From positions 26,468-90,467 of the forward strand of contig JBJOFG010000012.1 in assembly GCA_046048875.1 (NCBI GenBank): a stretch of DNA of 64,000 bases, read 5' to 3'. Below are positions 48,511 through 57,854 of this stretch, one piece after another. The DNA is from CAIZGX01 sp046048875 (GTDB lineage Bacteria > Bacteroidota > Bacteroidia > Flavobacteriales_D > Sanyastnellaceae). The notes beneath the pieces were generated by a model that saw only the letters and a list, made by a program, of their open reading frames with translations, did no database searches and was not told where the DNA came from. Made by a program: the position numbers and the translations under genes. How positions within the stretch are numbered: the first letter of the stretch is position 1; each line of letters starts with the position of its first letter.

Positions 48511-50543
48511 AATGGGTTTGCGTTTAGTTCCAACAATCGTTCTTCCAATACCTTCATTTCATCGCGGTATTGAGCCGCTTCCATGAATTCCAAATTCTCT
48601 GCCGCTTTTTCCATTTTACGTTTTGCGGCTATTACAGCCTTTTGAATTTCTTTCTCTCCCCAATTGGCCATAACCGGATCTGCCGCAATGGACGGTCTTG
48701 AGAAATCTCCTTCGGAATAAACACGAGGTTTCATTTCTAAAATATCACTTGCTTGTCGTAAAATTGACGTTTTGTGTTTTACAATTTGCGTTGGTTCAAT
48801 ACCGTTCTTCGCATTGAATTCCATTTGTTTTTGGCGTCTTCGTTCTGTTTCATCAATGGTTTGTGCCATACTACCAGTGATCTTATCGGCATAAAGAATA
48901 ACTCTACCGTGAACATTCCGAGCAGCTCTACCTGCTGTTTGAGTGAGTGATCTTCTATTTCTAAGAAATCCCTCTTTATCAGCATCCAGTATTGCTACCA
49001 GGCTTACTTCCGGAAGATCTAATCCTTCTCGAAGCAAATTCACCCCAATCAAAACATCAATTTCACCCTCACGTAATTGCCCAAGAATATTTATTCGCTC
49101 GAGGGTATCTACATCACTATGAATGTATCGACACTTCACATTCATGCGCTCTAGATATTTATTCAACTCTTCAGCCATTCGCTTGGTTAGTGTGGTTACC
49201 AAAACACGCTCGCCAGCCTCAATCGTTTTTTGAATTTCATTCATCAAGTCATCGACCTGATTTAACGACGGGCGAACTTCGATGGGTGGATCGAGTAATC
49301 CTGTCGGTCTCACCACTTGTTCAATCACCACACCTTCTGTCTTTCTCAATTCAAAATCCGCAGGCGTCGCCGATACAAATATGACTTGGTTTTGAATGGA
49401 CTCGAATTCATCGAATGTAAGCGGACGATTGTCCATGGCTGAAATCAAACGAAACCCGTGTTCTATCAAATTCACTTTTCGTGAGCGATCTCCTCCAAAC
49501 ATAGCTCCAACTTGTGGAACAGAAACATGGCTTTCATCGATCACCATTAAAAAATCTTTCGGAAAATAATCGAGCAAACAAAAGGGTCTTTCACCGGGCT
49601 GTCTGCGATCGAAGTATCGCGAGTAGTTTTCAATACCGGAGCAATAGCCTAATTCTTTCATCATCTCAATATCGTAGTTGACGCGTTCTTCTAATCGCTT
49701 CGCCTCGAGTGTTTTTCCTTCTTTGTTGAATATGGCTGTTTGCGCAACCATATCTTGTTGAATTTGCCAAATGGCATCGTGCAACGTCTCTTTAGACGTT
49801 ACGAATAAATTCGCAGGAAAAATGGTGGTTTGATCAAATGATGTCGAGGTTTTACCGAGCACAGGATCGAGCATTTTAATGCTTTCAATTTCATTCCCGA
49901 AAAACACGACGCGCAGGGCATAATCGGCATAAGCCAAGAAAATATCCACTGTATCTCCCTTTACGCGGAACATTCCTCGCTCCAATTCGGCATTTGTTCG
50001 GCTGTATAACGACTCGACCAACTTGTACAAAAAAGATTGTCGGCTTAGCTTCATTCCTACATGAATAGGAATTACACTTTTGTGAAATTCTTGAGGATTT
50101 CCAATTCCATATATGCATGAAATACTAGCGACTACAATGACATCCCGTCTTCCGCTGAGCAGCGCGCTGGTCGCAGCTAAACGCAGTTTTTCAATTTCCT
50201 TGTTTATACTTAGATCCTTTTCAATATAAGTATTTGTAACAGGCAGATAGGCCTCAGGCTGATAATAGTCGTAGTAGCTCACGAAATACTCCACCAAATT
50301 CTCGGGAAAGAACTGCTTAAATTCAGAGTAAAGCTGTGCGGCCAACGTTTTATTATGACTCAATATTAACGTTGGACGCTGCGTTTGCGCGATGACATTG
50401 GCAATGGTAAACGTTTTACCACTTCCGGTAACACCTAGCAATGTTTGATACTTTTCATTGTCATTCACTCCCTTCACGAGATCGTGAATGGCCGTTGGCT
50501 GATCACCTCCTGGAGTGAAATCTGTTATCAATTTGAATTGCAT
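48507..50543 (-). CDS. uvrB: Excinuclease ABC subunit B
   Basis: The 678-residue helicase-like subunit of nucleotide excision repair holds the damaged strand for UvrC. Walker A is GVTGSGKTFT, the beta-hairpin region is YYDYYQPEAYLP, Walker B is MVIDESHVSVPQ, motif VI is RSLTQTAGRAARN. The C-terminal UvrC/UvrA-binding helix pair is at ~635-672 (AAKRKMEKAAENLEFMEAAQYRDEMK). TAAATTCG lies 5 nt before the ATG. Confidence 0.97.
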   Translation of the reverse strand: MQFKLITDFTPGGDQPTAIHDLVKGVNDNEKYQTLLGVTGSGKTFTIANVIAQTQRPTLILSHNKTLAAQLYSEFKQFFPENLVEYFVSYYDYYQPEAYLPVTNTYIEKDLSINKEIEKLRLAATSALLSGRRDVIVVASISCIYGIGNPQEFHKSVIPIHVGMKLSRQSFLYKLVESLYSRTNAELERGMFRVKGDTVDIFLAYADYALRVVFFGNEIESIKMLDPVLGKTSTSFDQTTIFPANLFVTSKETLHDAIWQIQQDMVAQTAIFNKEGKTLEAKRLEERVNYDIEMMKELGYCSGIENYSRYFDRRQPGERPFCLLDYFPKDFLMVIDESHVSVPQVGAMFGGDRSRKVNLIEHGFRLISAMDNRPLTFDEFESIQNQVIFVSATPADFELRKTEGVVIEQVVRPTGLLDPPIEVRPSLNQVDDLMNEIQKTIEAGERVLVTTLTKRMAEELNKYLERMNVKCRYIHSDVDTLERINILGQLREGEIDVLIGVNLLREGLDLPEVSLVAILDADKEGFLRNRRSLTQTAGRAARNVHGRVILYADKITGSMAQTIDETERRRQKQMEFNAKNGIEPTQIVKHKTSILRQASDILEMKPRVYSEGDFSRPSIAADPVMANWGEKEIQKAVIAAKRKMEKAAENLEFMEAAQYRDEMKVLEERLLELNANPL

Positions 50544-50548
50544 GCGAG

Positions 50549-50556
50549 CGAATTTA
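50549..50556 (-). promoter_or_regulatory. -7 box TAAATTCG of uvrB
   Basis: TAnnTTcG variant, 5 nt before the uvrB ATG. No SOS-type palindrome is evident here. Confidence 0.45.
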
Positions 50557-50580
50557 GATTAGAAAAACTGAGGTACAAAA

Positions 50581-50602
50581 AAAGGCCCTAAATCGGGCCT
50601 TT
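50581..50602 (-). terminator. Terminator of the rpsF-rpsR-rplI operon
   Basis: Stem AAAGGCCC/GGGCCTTT, followed on the minus strand by a seven-T run; 23 bp past the rplI stop. Confidence 0.88.
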
Positions 50603-50624
50603 TCAAGAATAACTTATATGCTAT

Positions 50625-51071
50625 TTATTCGCCTACAACTTCGAAGTTGAAAGTAGCACTAACCTCTTTGTGCAATTTAACACGAGCCTCATAAGTACCT
50701 AAGTTCTTAATAGTCTCTTCAGAGATACTGATGCTCTTTCTGTCGATAGCAAAACCTTCTTTTGCTAAAGCTTCAGAAAGTTGAATAGTGTTGATGCTAC
50801 CGAATATCTTTCCAGTATCAGAAGCTTTTGTAGTCAACTTAATGCTTACAGAAGCAATTTTCTCAGCAGTTGCTTGCGCTTCAGCTAAAATCTTCGTTTC
50901 CTTGTGAGCACGTTGCTTCAAATTCTCTGCGTGCATTTTCAAAGCTGAATCTGTAGCAGGAACAGCATATCCTCTTGGGATTAGGTAGTTACGAGCGTAT
51001 CCTGGCTTAACCGATACAATCTCGTCTTTCGCACCTAATTTCTCAATGTTTTCTTTTAATATAATTTGCAT
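50625..51071 (-). CDS. rplI: 50S ribosomal protein L9
   Basis: The 148-residue protein has the L9 signature MQIILKENIEKLGAKDEIVSVKPGYARNYLIPRGYA at its N-terminus, a long central helix, and the C-terminal RNA-binding domain (KIFGSINTIQLSEALAKEGF). Last gene of the S6-S18-L9 operon. It has a full-length Shine-Dalgarno, AAGGAGGA. Confidence 0.97.
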   Translation of the reverse strand: MQIILKENIEKLGAKDEIVSVKPGYARNYLIPRGYAVPATDSALKMHAENLKQRAHKETKILAEAQATAEKIASVSIKLTTKASDTGKIFGSINTIQLSEALAKEGFAIDRKSISISEETIKNLGTYEARVKLHKEVSATFNFEVVGE

Positions 51072-51078
51072 GACCTAG

Positions 51079-51086
51079 TCCTCCTT
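51079..51086 (-). promoter_or_regulatory. Strong Shine-Dalgarno AAGGAGGA of rplI
   Basis: Full anti-16S match 7 nt before the rplI ATG, one of only two strong SD sites noticed in this window. Confidence 0.7.
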
Positions 51087-51089
51087 AAT

Positions 51090-51356
51090 TTATTTCAACA
51101 TATCAGCTACGTAAGGCATTAAAGCCAAGTGACGCGCTTTTTTAATAGCTTGAGAAACTTTGCGTTGGTATTTCAACGAAGTTCCTGTAAGACGACGAGG
51201 AAGAATTTTACCTTGCTCGTTGCATAACTTCAACAAGAAGTCTGCGTCTTTATAGTCAATATATTTGATACCTGATTTCTTGAAACGGCAATACTTTGCT
51301 TGCTTGGTTTCAATATCAATTGGATTGAGGTAGCGGATTTCTGAATTATCGCTCAT
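51090..51356 (-). CDS. rpsR: 30S ribosomal protein S18
   Basis: The 88-residue protein has the S18 pattern: CRFKKSGIKYIDYKDADFLLKL, then GKILPRRLTGTSLKYQRKVSQAIKKARHLALMPY. Its N-terminal CRFKK cysteine is kept. It lies between rpsF and rplI with gaps of 18 bp on each side. Confidence 0.97.
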   Translation of the reverse strand: MSDNSEIRYLNPIDIETKQAKYCRFKKSGIKYIDYKDADFLLKLCNEQGKILPRRLTGTSLKYQRKVSQAIKKARHLALMPYVADMLK

Positions 51357-51374
51357 GGGTTCAATGTTTTAAGG

Positions 51375-51731
51375 TTATGCCTCTTTAGAAGCGGCTTTCT
51401 TTTCTTTTAATTTGTTTCTGCGGCTCTCTGCATATTCCATGTGGAATTTGTCCATTGCAGTAGTTAAGAAGCGAAGTACGCGCTCATCGCGACGGTACTC
51501 AGTCTCTAATCCACCAATAACATCTCCAGCAGCCTCAAACTCCATTAGATAGTAGAAACCAGTTGATTTTTTCTGAATTGGATAAGCCAACTTGCGTAAG
51601 CCCCAGTTCTCTTCGTGTTTAATCGAAGCACCTTTTCCTTTCAGAAACTTTTTGAACTTTTCTACTGTTTCCGCCGCCTGATCATCAGACAGCACGGGAG
51701 TCAAAATGAAAACAGTTTCGTAACGATTCAT
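51375..51731 (-). CDS. rpsF: 30S ribosomal protein S6
   Basis: The 118-residue protein matches S6: NRYETVFILTPVLSDDQ at the start, WGLRKLAYPIQKKSTGFYYLMEFEA in the middle, DERVLRFLT near the end. First gene of the operon behind a strong promoter. The primase-binding priB or ssb gene often found in this operon in other phyla is absent. Confidence 0.97.
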   Translation of the reverse strand: MNRYETVFILTPVLSDDQAAETVEKFKKFLKGKGASIKHEENWGLRKLAYPIQKKSTGFYYLMEFEAAGDVIGGLETEYRRDERVLRFLTTAMDKFHMEYAESRRNKLKEKKAASKEA

Positions 51732-51756
51732 GATATATTTATTTTAAAATGGACGG

Positions 51757-51786
51757 CAAAAGTACGAAAAACTTTCAAACTTCCAA
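51757..51786 (-). promoter_or_regulatory. Promoter TTG-N19-TACTTTTG of the ribosomal operon
   Basis: -33 TTG (51784-51786) and -7 TACTTTTG (51757-51764) on the minus strand with 19-nt spacing. The leader before the rpsF ATG is about 25 nt. Confidence 0.7.
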
Positions 51787-51815
51787 GCATTCAACGGAAT
51801 AGCATCGAAAAAAAG

Positions 51816-52043
51816 TTAGTCGAGCTCCCAAATGCGATTCTTTTTACGGAGTCGAAATCCGGACAACGAATGCTTTTGCCAAAAGTGTAGGACCAAATAG
51901 ATTACAATGGGAGAACCGAACGTTAAAAAAGATAAATACACGAATGACAAGCGAATTCGGTTCGAATTCATATCGAGTCTTTTCCCTAAGGACTCGCAAA
52001 CCCCGAAAAAACGCAGTTCACAAAAATCAAATAAGGACTTCAT
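51816..52043 (-). CDS. Small PspC-domain membrane protein
   Basis: The ~75-residue protein has a PspC-like pattern: FGVCESLGKRLDMNSNRIRLSFVYLSFLTFGSPIVIYLVLHF, with one to two membrane helices and a basic C-terminus. PspC proteins take part in envelope-stress signalling. The start at 52043 overlaps the 3' end of the DUF2851 gene by 17 bp, so it follows that gene in one message. No pspA is nearby. Confidence 0.8.
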   Translation of the reverse strand: MKSLFDFCELRFFGVCESLGKRLDMNSNRIRLSFVYLSFLTFGSPIVIYLVLHFWQKHSLSGFRLRKKNRIWELD

Positions 52044-53238
52044 CATGTTCATTCTTTTTCAGTTTTTCAGCACCTAGAGCGCAAGATAGGCATTTTCTCG
52101 TCTCGCAATACATTCCGTATAAATGAATTAACCCCTGCGATTCCAATGCGTTTGTTCCCACTACATCATGAATTTTCCAAAGTCGAGTTATTCGGTTGTC
52201 TTCTAAAGGTATCAGTTCAAGCAATTCTAAAGCCCTTTCCGCGTATGACTCATCCATTTTTCGTTCATGAAGAAAAAACAACAATGGAGCAAAGACATTC
52301 ACCGTGAGATGGGCAAAGAGAGGATTCGATTTTCCCTTTGAATAAAGTGCAGATTTCCACTCAGCAATTTCAGCCTTATTAAAAATTAAATTCCACCAAT
52401 GCGAAATACGCGGAAGTTCTTCGGCCAGTTGTTCAACCCGAATTTTATTGTTTCTTCTAGGTCGAATTTTACCCGTATTCAAAGCCTGAGGCGGAAGACT
52501 TATCCATTGATTCGCCTCCATGAGTGCTCCTGCCCTTTTCCAAACGGCTGCTTTTGAGCGGGCAGATTCAAACCCAAACATTTGAAGCAACACTGACTTC
52601 AGCAATTCCGGCTCGTCTAGGATTCGAAGAGAATTCCGAAAAGTAAATCGAGAGGCAACTTGTTCAAACAACTCTCCATTCAATCCAAATCCGAATGCCC
52701 GAAAAAACTTTTCGTAAAACAGTTGAAGAAGATCTCCATTTAATTCGAGGGATCGCCCGCGCCACTCCGAGACTCTCTTCTCTAGACGTTCAACCGCCAT
52801 TCGATTCATCCAATTTGTGCGTACCACAGTTCTAACTTCCGCAAAGTTTCCTCCGCAAGGAATATGATCTCTGACATTCTTCCATTGTTGAACAGTGTGC
52901 CATTGGCCATCGATAATGTAATTCTTTAATTCGAGGATTGGAACATTCGAAGGTACAAGCTGATCCTTGTCGTATACCACATGAAGAATAACAGTGTCAT
53001 ATCGCGGATCTCCAGAATGTCCATGCAATAGCCAGTCCGATGCCTTGACATGCAATTCAACTGGGCCACACCAAAGCACATCTCCAATTTGAACACGCGC
53101 ATCCATAAAATCAGGACCTGCATGTCGGTTCAGAAAACCGGGATATTCAACTTTTACAACCTTGCCATCGGTTGTTGTTAAAGGCAGTTGGGCGAACGAC
53201 TGCGTGCGCCAAACAAAGTGTAAAAATTCTTCTTTCAT
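52027..53238 (-). CDS. DUF2851 family protein
   Basis: The ~403-residue soluble protein has the DUF2851 opening MKEEFLHFVWRTQSF and the segments GFLNRHAGPDFMDARVQIGD, WCGPVELHVKASDW and DTVILHVVYDKD. The G-P-D-F-x-D-A-R and E-x-H patterns recall a metal-dependent nuclease-like core. It ends in a cysteine cluster (GMYCETRKCLSCALG). Function unknown; common in Bacteroidota. The start at 53238 is preferred over longer frames, which would overlap the divergent PNGase promoter region. Confidence 0.88.
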   Translation of the reverse strand: MKEEFLHFVWRTQSFAQLPLTTTDGKVVKVEYPGFLNRHAGPDFMDARVQIGDVLWCGPVELHVKASDWLLHGHSGDPRYDTVILHVVYDKDQLVPSNVPILELKNYIIDGQWHTVQQWKNVRDHIPCGGNFAEVRTVVRTNWMNRMAVERLEKRVSEWRGRSLELNGDLLQLFYEKFFRAFGFGLNGELFEQVASRFTFRNSLRILDEPELLKSVLLQMFGFESARSKAAVWKRAGALMEANQWISLPPQALNTGKIRPRRNNKIRVEQLAEELPRISHWWNLIFNKAEIAEWKSALYSKGKSNPLFAHLTVNVFAPLLFFLHERKMDESYAERALELLELIPLEDNRITRLWKIHDVVGTNALESQGLIHLYGMYCETRKCLSCALGAEKLKKNEHDEVLI

Positions 53239-53343
53239 GAGCCGAAATTCAACCGCGAATTCTGGAAAGTCAAGAAACACATATGCCATAAAAACGCTGT
53301 TAACCTTGATTTTACTTATCTTTATAACGCATAAAATTTCCAA

Positions 53344-56300
53344 ATGAAACACTTTTACCTCCTTGCTTTTTTGACTTTATCGATTAAAGCCTACGCTCAA
53401 CCTGGCGATACCACAATTGTTCAGACCTTCACATTCGAAGCACAAAACAATCCAAATACGGCCTACGATTCTCCCGGGAGAAGATGGTTTCAATTTCCTG
53501 CTTCGAACAACGGCGTGAATTATCAGAAGGTCCTCATGTACCATACGCTGAAGTGTTTCAGCGATGGAACCGCAGGTGGATTGGGGTTCCCATGCGGTGA
53601 GTGGGACTATTTGACCTACACCAATTTGTTTGAACACACAGGAGTGCTTGATTCAACTTTGCAGCAGCATCCTCATTTCCTATTGAACAATCAAAATTTC
53701 ACCTCAGCAGCAATCAGGTCTTCAGCACCGTTCGACATTTTTCAAACCGAACAAATCACTTCAACACTTAATAATCCTGGTGATGCACTCTCATACAATA
53801 TTGGAAATAACGACGCTTCAAACAGTCTCCCTTTTGGTAACGATGGTAGCGCAAGATATCAGTGGCTTTATTCTGCAACGGAAATCGCCAACTCAGGCAT
53901 TCAAGCGGGAAACATATGGCAAATTGGGTTTGACTTAGATGGGAACGGCGGGAATTATCAAAACCTGCGTATCCGAATTAAATCGACAACAAATGGTACG
54001 TTAACGGCATTCGACAATAGCGCAATGAGTACTTACTATCTCAGCAATACGACAGTTAACCAAACCGGAACATTTTACCTCACCTTGAATTCACCGTTCG
54101 TATGGGACGGGTCAAGTAATATACTCGTTGAAGTTTCTTACGATGGAAATCCTGCCGAACTCGGTGTACTCGCGCTTGGAGAGTCTTCGAACTTAAATGC
54201 TGTTGGTACAGTTGGAAATAATAAATTCGTTCGCTTTGACGGGAACGACGAAATACGCATACCCGCTTCAGCCTTCGCTTCTATTTCCTCTGAAATTACC
54301 ATTTCATTTTGGCTTCGCGGAAACGCTACCTTTCAACCTGAAAATGGAACTTGCTTCGAAGCTCGTAACAGCAACAACAACAGAGTCCTGAACACCCACA
54401 TTCCGTGGAGCAACAGTCGCGTCTATTGGGACGCGGGGAATTCAGGCGGTAGCTATGACCGAATAGACAAAGCAGCCAACCCAGCTGACTTTGAAGGAGT
54501 TTGGAATCATTGGACATTCACCAAAAACTCTGCGACCGGTGATATGAAAGCATACTTGAACGGCGTGTTATGGCACAGCGGAACAGGTAAGGTATTTCCG
54601 ATGACCAACATTACACAATTCAGCATTGGAGCGGCATGCACGTGGAGCAATTTCTACCGCGGAGACATCGACGACTTCAGTGTTTTCTCTTCTGCATTAA
54701 ACGATGTTGAAATTCAAAACCTCTATTTAAACGGACCAAGTGGTTCGACATTGATTGTAAACTACAACTTCAATGAGGACAATAATGGAACAGTGAACGA
54801 CAATTCAGGAAACAACTTCCATGGTTACACATTGGGAAATCCTAACTTCATTTCATACACTGGATATGAGCTAAACCAAGGAGTTCAGCCTTTAGACTTC
54901 AGACCAAAAACTTATTTCACACAAGGAAATAATCTTTCAGCATCTCAGAACATTAACACCATTAACGTTGAAGTCTACGATGCGCCAGTTTCTAAAATCG
55001 AATATGAAATTGTAAATCACGCTCCGCAAATTTTAAATATCGCTTCAACCTATTTCTCTCGCTGGCAGTTTACATACAATTCAATTGGAGAAAAGATCGA
55101 CAGCACATTTGCTGTTGAAGACGAAATATTATTGAACGACACGCTTTTCTATTACGGCGCTCCTTACGAAGTGATTAATCGTTACGAATTGGGTAGATTT
55201 ATTACTCCTTACGGAATTCAATTAGACTTGGGAGATGGCTGGACATGGATATACGACGTGACTGATTTCGCGAATCTCTTGCGCGACAGTGTGCAACTTG
55301 AAGCAGGTAACTGGCAAGAACTTCTCGATTTGAAATTTGTATTTATTGAGGGAACTCCCGCCCGAGACGTTAAGCGAATTGCTAATGTTTGGCAGGGGAA
55401 CTGGGGGCTCGGCGGATTCAACAATGTGGTGAATGAAAAGACCTTCACGCTTCAACCCAATGAAAGCGAATTGAAATTAAGAACCACTTTAACAGGACAT
55501 GGCTTCGGAAACGATGCGAATAACTGCGGTGAATTCTGTTACAACACACATTCGCTAAACGTTAACGGCAATCCAACATTCAGTTGGGAGATCATGCAAG
55601 ACTGCGACAAAAATCCGTTGTTCCCGCAGGGAGGAACATGGATCTATGCCCGTGCAGGTTGGTGTCCAGGCCTTGAAGGAAGAACCGAAGAATTTGAATT
55701 GACTCCTTTCATACAAAACAATCAAGTGAGCGCTGAGTATAACATTACCACCGATCCATATGGTAACTACGTTACCGAAAGTCAGGTTGTTTATTATGGG
55801 TCAAAAAACCACGCCCATGACCCAGAAATAGAACAGGTACTCGCTCCAAGTAATTGGGAAAATCATTCTCGCTGGAATCCAATTTGCGACAATCCGAAAT
55901 TCGTTCTGCGCAACAAAGGTTCTCAACCACTAACTGAAGTTAAAATATCCTATGGAGTTGTTGGCGGAGCTACTGAAATCTACACCTGGACAGGAAACCT
56001 AGGCTTCATGGAAAGTGAAGTCGTTGAATTAACTTATAACGACCCCATACTTTGGAACTCAACTTCAACTACAGGTAGATTTATCATTGACCTTGGAGAA
56101 AGCGCAGATGGAGCCGATGACAACCCTTCTAACAATCACGCAGAATCTTCGTTCACGCGTCCGCCTGTTTATTCCTATTTGCCTTCAACAGACAATAATA
56201 AGCTCATCATAATCTTCAGAACGAACGCGTCATATTGGGAGAGTGCATACACTTTGTACGACATCAATGACAATCCGGTTTTCACAAGAACATTTACACA

Positions 56301-56790
56301 AGCAAATACCACTCATCGTGATACGCTTGAATTAAACGCGGGTTGTTACCGATTTAAAATTACGGATACTGGAGGAGATGGTCTTTCATTCTTTGCGAAT
56401 AACGACGGAAACGGATACTGCAATTTGGACCGTGTAGCCGGCGCCTATTTCAAACAATTCGAAAATGACTTTGGTGCTGAAATTGAACAGTATTTCTACT
56501 GGAATACCAACTTAGTGAATGTGGAAGAGGTTGCTTCAAATGCAACGCAAATACTTCTCATGCCGAATCCTGCGAAGCAACGCGTAAAACTAATTGCCAA
56601 CGGTTTCGACGAGCGCCTAACATACACGTTAATGAATGTTCAAGGTCAAATTTGTGCGCAGGAGCGCGTGAACAGATCTAACAAGGCAGGAGCTATTGAC
56701 ATCAATTTAAACGGAGTTAGTGCTGGAATTTACTTTGTAAAAGTTCAAGACAACAACAACAGTTCAACTGTAAAACTGATTGTAGAGTAA
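53344..56790 (+). CDS. Peptide-N-glycosidase F-like secreted enzyme with LamG insert, T9SS substrate
   Basis: The 1148-residue protein has a signal peptide (MKHFYLLAFLTLSIKAYAQ). The N-terminal part carries CGEWDYLTYTN (84-94), matching the catalytic Asp60 region CDEWD of Elizabethkingia PNGase F. A later block has RYELGRFITPYG and YDVTDFANLL, then CGEFCYNTHSL, matching the CAEWCFRTHTI region with catalytic Glu206, and RAGWCPG. Between them lies a LamG/concanavalin-like domain (about 285-460: ISSEITISFWLRG, WNHWTFTKNSATGDMKAYLNG). The C-terminus is a T9SS type A sorting domain (LLMPNPAKQRVKL ... VSAGIYFVKVQD). It probably removes N-glycans from glycoproteins outside the cell. Position of the third acidic residue (Glu118) is unclear. 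Confidence 0.9.
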   Translation: MKHFYLLAFLTLSIKAYAQPGDTTIVQTFTFEAQNNPNTAYDSPGRRWFQFPASNNGVNYQKVLMYHTLKCFSDGTAGGLGFPCGEWDYLTYTNLFEHTGVLDSTLQQHPHFLLNNQNFTSAAIRSSAPFDIFQTEQITSTLNNPGDALSYNIGNNDASNSLPFGNDGSARYQWLYSATEIANSGIQAGNIWQIGFDLDGNGGNYQNLRIRIKSTTNGTLTAFDNSAMSTYYLSNTTVNQTGTFYLTLNSPFVWDGSSNILVEVSYDGNPAELGVLALGESSNLNAVGTVGNNKFVRFDGNDEIRIPASAFASISSEITISFWLRGNATFQPENGTCFEARNSNNNRVLNTHIPWSNSRVYWDAGNSGGSYDRIDKAANPADFEGVWNHWTFTKNSATGDMKAYLNGVLWHSGTGKVFPMTNITQFSIGAACTWSNFYRGDIDDFSVFSSALNDVEIQNLYLNGPSGSTLIVNYNFNEDNNGTVNDNSGNNFHGYTLGNPNFISYTGYELNQGVQPLDFRPKTYFTQGNNLSASQNINTINVEVYDAPVSKIEYEIVNHAPQILNIASTYFSRWQFTYNSIGEKIDSTFAVEDEILLNDTLFYYGAPYEVINRYELGRFITPYGIQLDLGDGWTWIYDVTDFANLLRDSVQLEAGNWQELLDLKFVFIEGTPARDVKRIANVWQGNWGLGGFNNVVNEKTFTLQPNESELKLRTTLTGHGFGNDANNCGEFCYNTHSLNVNGNPTFSWEIMQDCDKNPLFPQGGTWIYARAGWCPGLEGRTEEFELTPFIQNNQVSAEYNITTDPYGNYVTESQVVYYGSKNHAHDPEIEQVLAPSNWENHSRWNPICDNPKFVLRNKGSQPLTEVKISYGVVGGATEIYTWTGNLGFMESEVVELTYNDPILWNSTSTTGRFIIDLGESADGADDNPSNNHAESSFTRPPVYSYLPSTDNNKLIIIFRTNASYWESAYTLYDINDNPVFTRTFTQANTTHRDTLELNAGCYRFKITDTGGDGLSFFANNDGNGYCNLDRVAGAYFKQFENDFGAEIEQYFYWNTNLVNVEEVASNATQILLMPNPAKQRVKLIANGFDERLTYTLMNVQGQICAQERVNRSNKAGAIDINLNGVSAGIYFVKVQDNNNSSTVKLIVE

Positions 56791-56792
56791 GA

Positions 56793-57845
56793 TTAAACCT
56801 TATTCGCTCTGGCGAGCAAGGCAGCATCCAATAAAGTAATTGCTGCCATTGCTTCCACGATTGCAACAGCTCTTGGAAGAACGCAAGGGTCGTGCCTTCC
56901 GGCCGCTTCTAATTCAACTTCATTGTTATGGATATCCAATGCTGTTTGCTTCTTCCCTATCGTGCTCGTTGGTTTAAACGCAACTTTACAAACGATATCT
57001 TTTCCGTTGGATATACCCCCTTGTATCCCGCCGTCATGATTGGTTCGAACAGAGTCGTTGTTTTCACCTCCTTTTCTTAATGTGGAAGAAAATCCGTCTC
57101 CGATTTCAAATGCCTTTACAGCATTTATCGAAAGCATCGCGTGCCCCAATTGCGCATGCAGTTTATCGAACACCGGCTCTCCCCAACCAGCAGGGACTCC
57201 GCTTGCTACGCACGTTATAATTCCACCGAGACTGTCCTTCTCTTCTTTTGCTTGACGAATTGCCGCTTCCATGCGTTGTGCTGTTTCTTCATGCGGACAA
57301 CGAATTGCAGAGGTGTATATATTATTTAAATTGAGGCTCTCGTAAGAAACTGGAACCATGATCTTGTGCACACTGCTCACATATGCACACACCCGAATGT
57401 TCATTCGGTTTAACACTGATTTTGCAATTGCACCAGCCACTACTCGACAAGCCGTTTCTCGCGCAGAACTTCGTCCGCCTCCTCTGTGATCACGTATTCC
57501 AAATTTCTCTTGCCATGTATAATCAGCATGTCCAGGACGAAAAACGTCTTTCAAGTTATCGTAATCGGAAGATTTTTGATCTTCATTTTGAATTAAAAAA
57601 CCTATTGGCGCGCCTGTCGCTATTCCATTCAAAACACCGGAAAGAATTTGCACACGATCCGACTCCTTTCTGGAAGTCGTAAGATCACTTTGACCTGGTC
57701 TTCGACGATCCAATTCAACTTGAATATAAACGTCATCAATAACAAAGCCTGCGGGGCAGCCGTCTATTACACCTCCAATAGCGGGTCCGTGAGACTCACC
57801 GAAAGTAGTAAGTCGAAAAAGTTTGCCGAATGTGTTTCCTGCCAT
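56793..57845 (-). CDS. aroC: Chorismate synthase
   Basis: The 350-residue FMN-dependent enzyme converts EPSP to chorismate, the precursor of aromatic amino acids and of menaquinone made by the men genes in this window. Signatures: FGESHGPAIGGVIDGCPAG, RRRPGQSDLTTSRKESD, FRPGHADYTWQEKFG, RDHRGGGRSSARETA and GRHDPCVLPRAV. It follows hutI by 9 bp, so a joint transcript is likely. Its end lies 2 bp from the convergent PNGase gene. Confidence 0.97.
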   Translation of the reverse strand: MAGNTFGKLFRLTTFGESHGPAIGGVIDGCPAGFVIDDVYIQVELDRRRPGQSDLTTSRKESDRVQILSGVLNGIATGAPIGFLIQNEDQKSSDYDNLKDVFRPGHADYTWQEKFGIRDHRGGGRSSARETACRVVAGAIAKSVLNRMNIRVCAYVSSVHKIMVPVSYESLNLNNIYTSAIRCPHEETAQRMEAAIRQAKEEKDSLGGIITCVASGVPAGWGEPVFDKLHAQLGHAMLSINAVKAFEIGDGFSSTLRKGGENNDSVRTNHDGGIQGGISNGKDIVCKVAFKPTSTIGKKQTALDIHNNEVELEAAGRHDPCVLPRAVAIVEAMAAITLLDAALLARANKV

Positions 57846-57854
57846 GGTGTAAAT

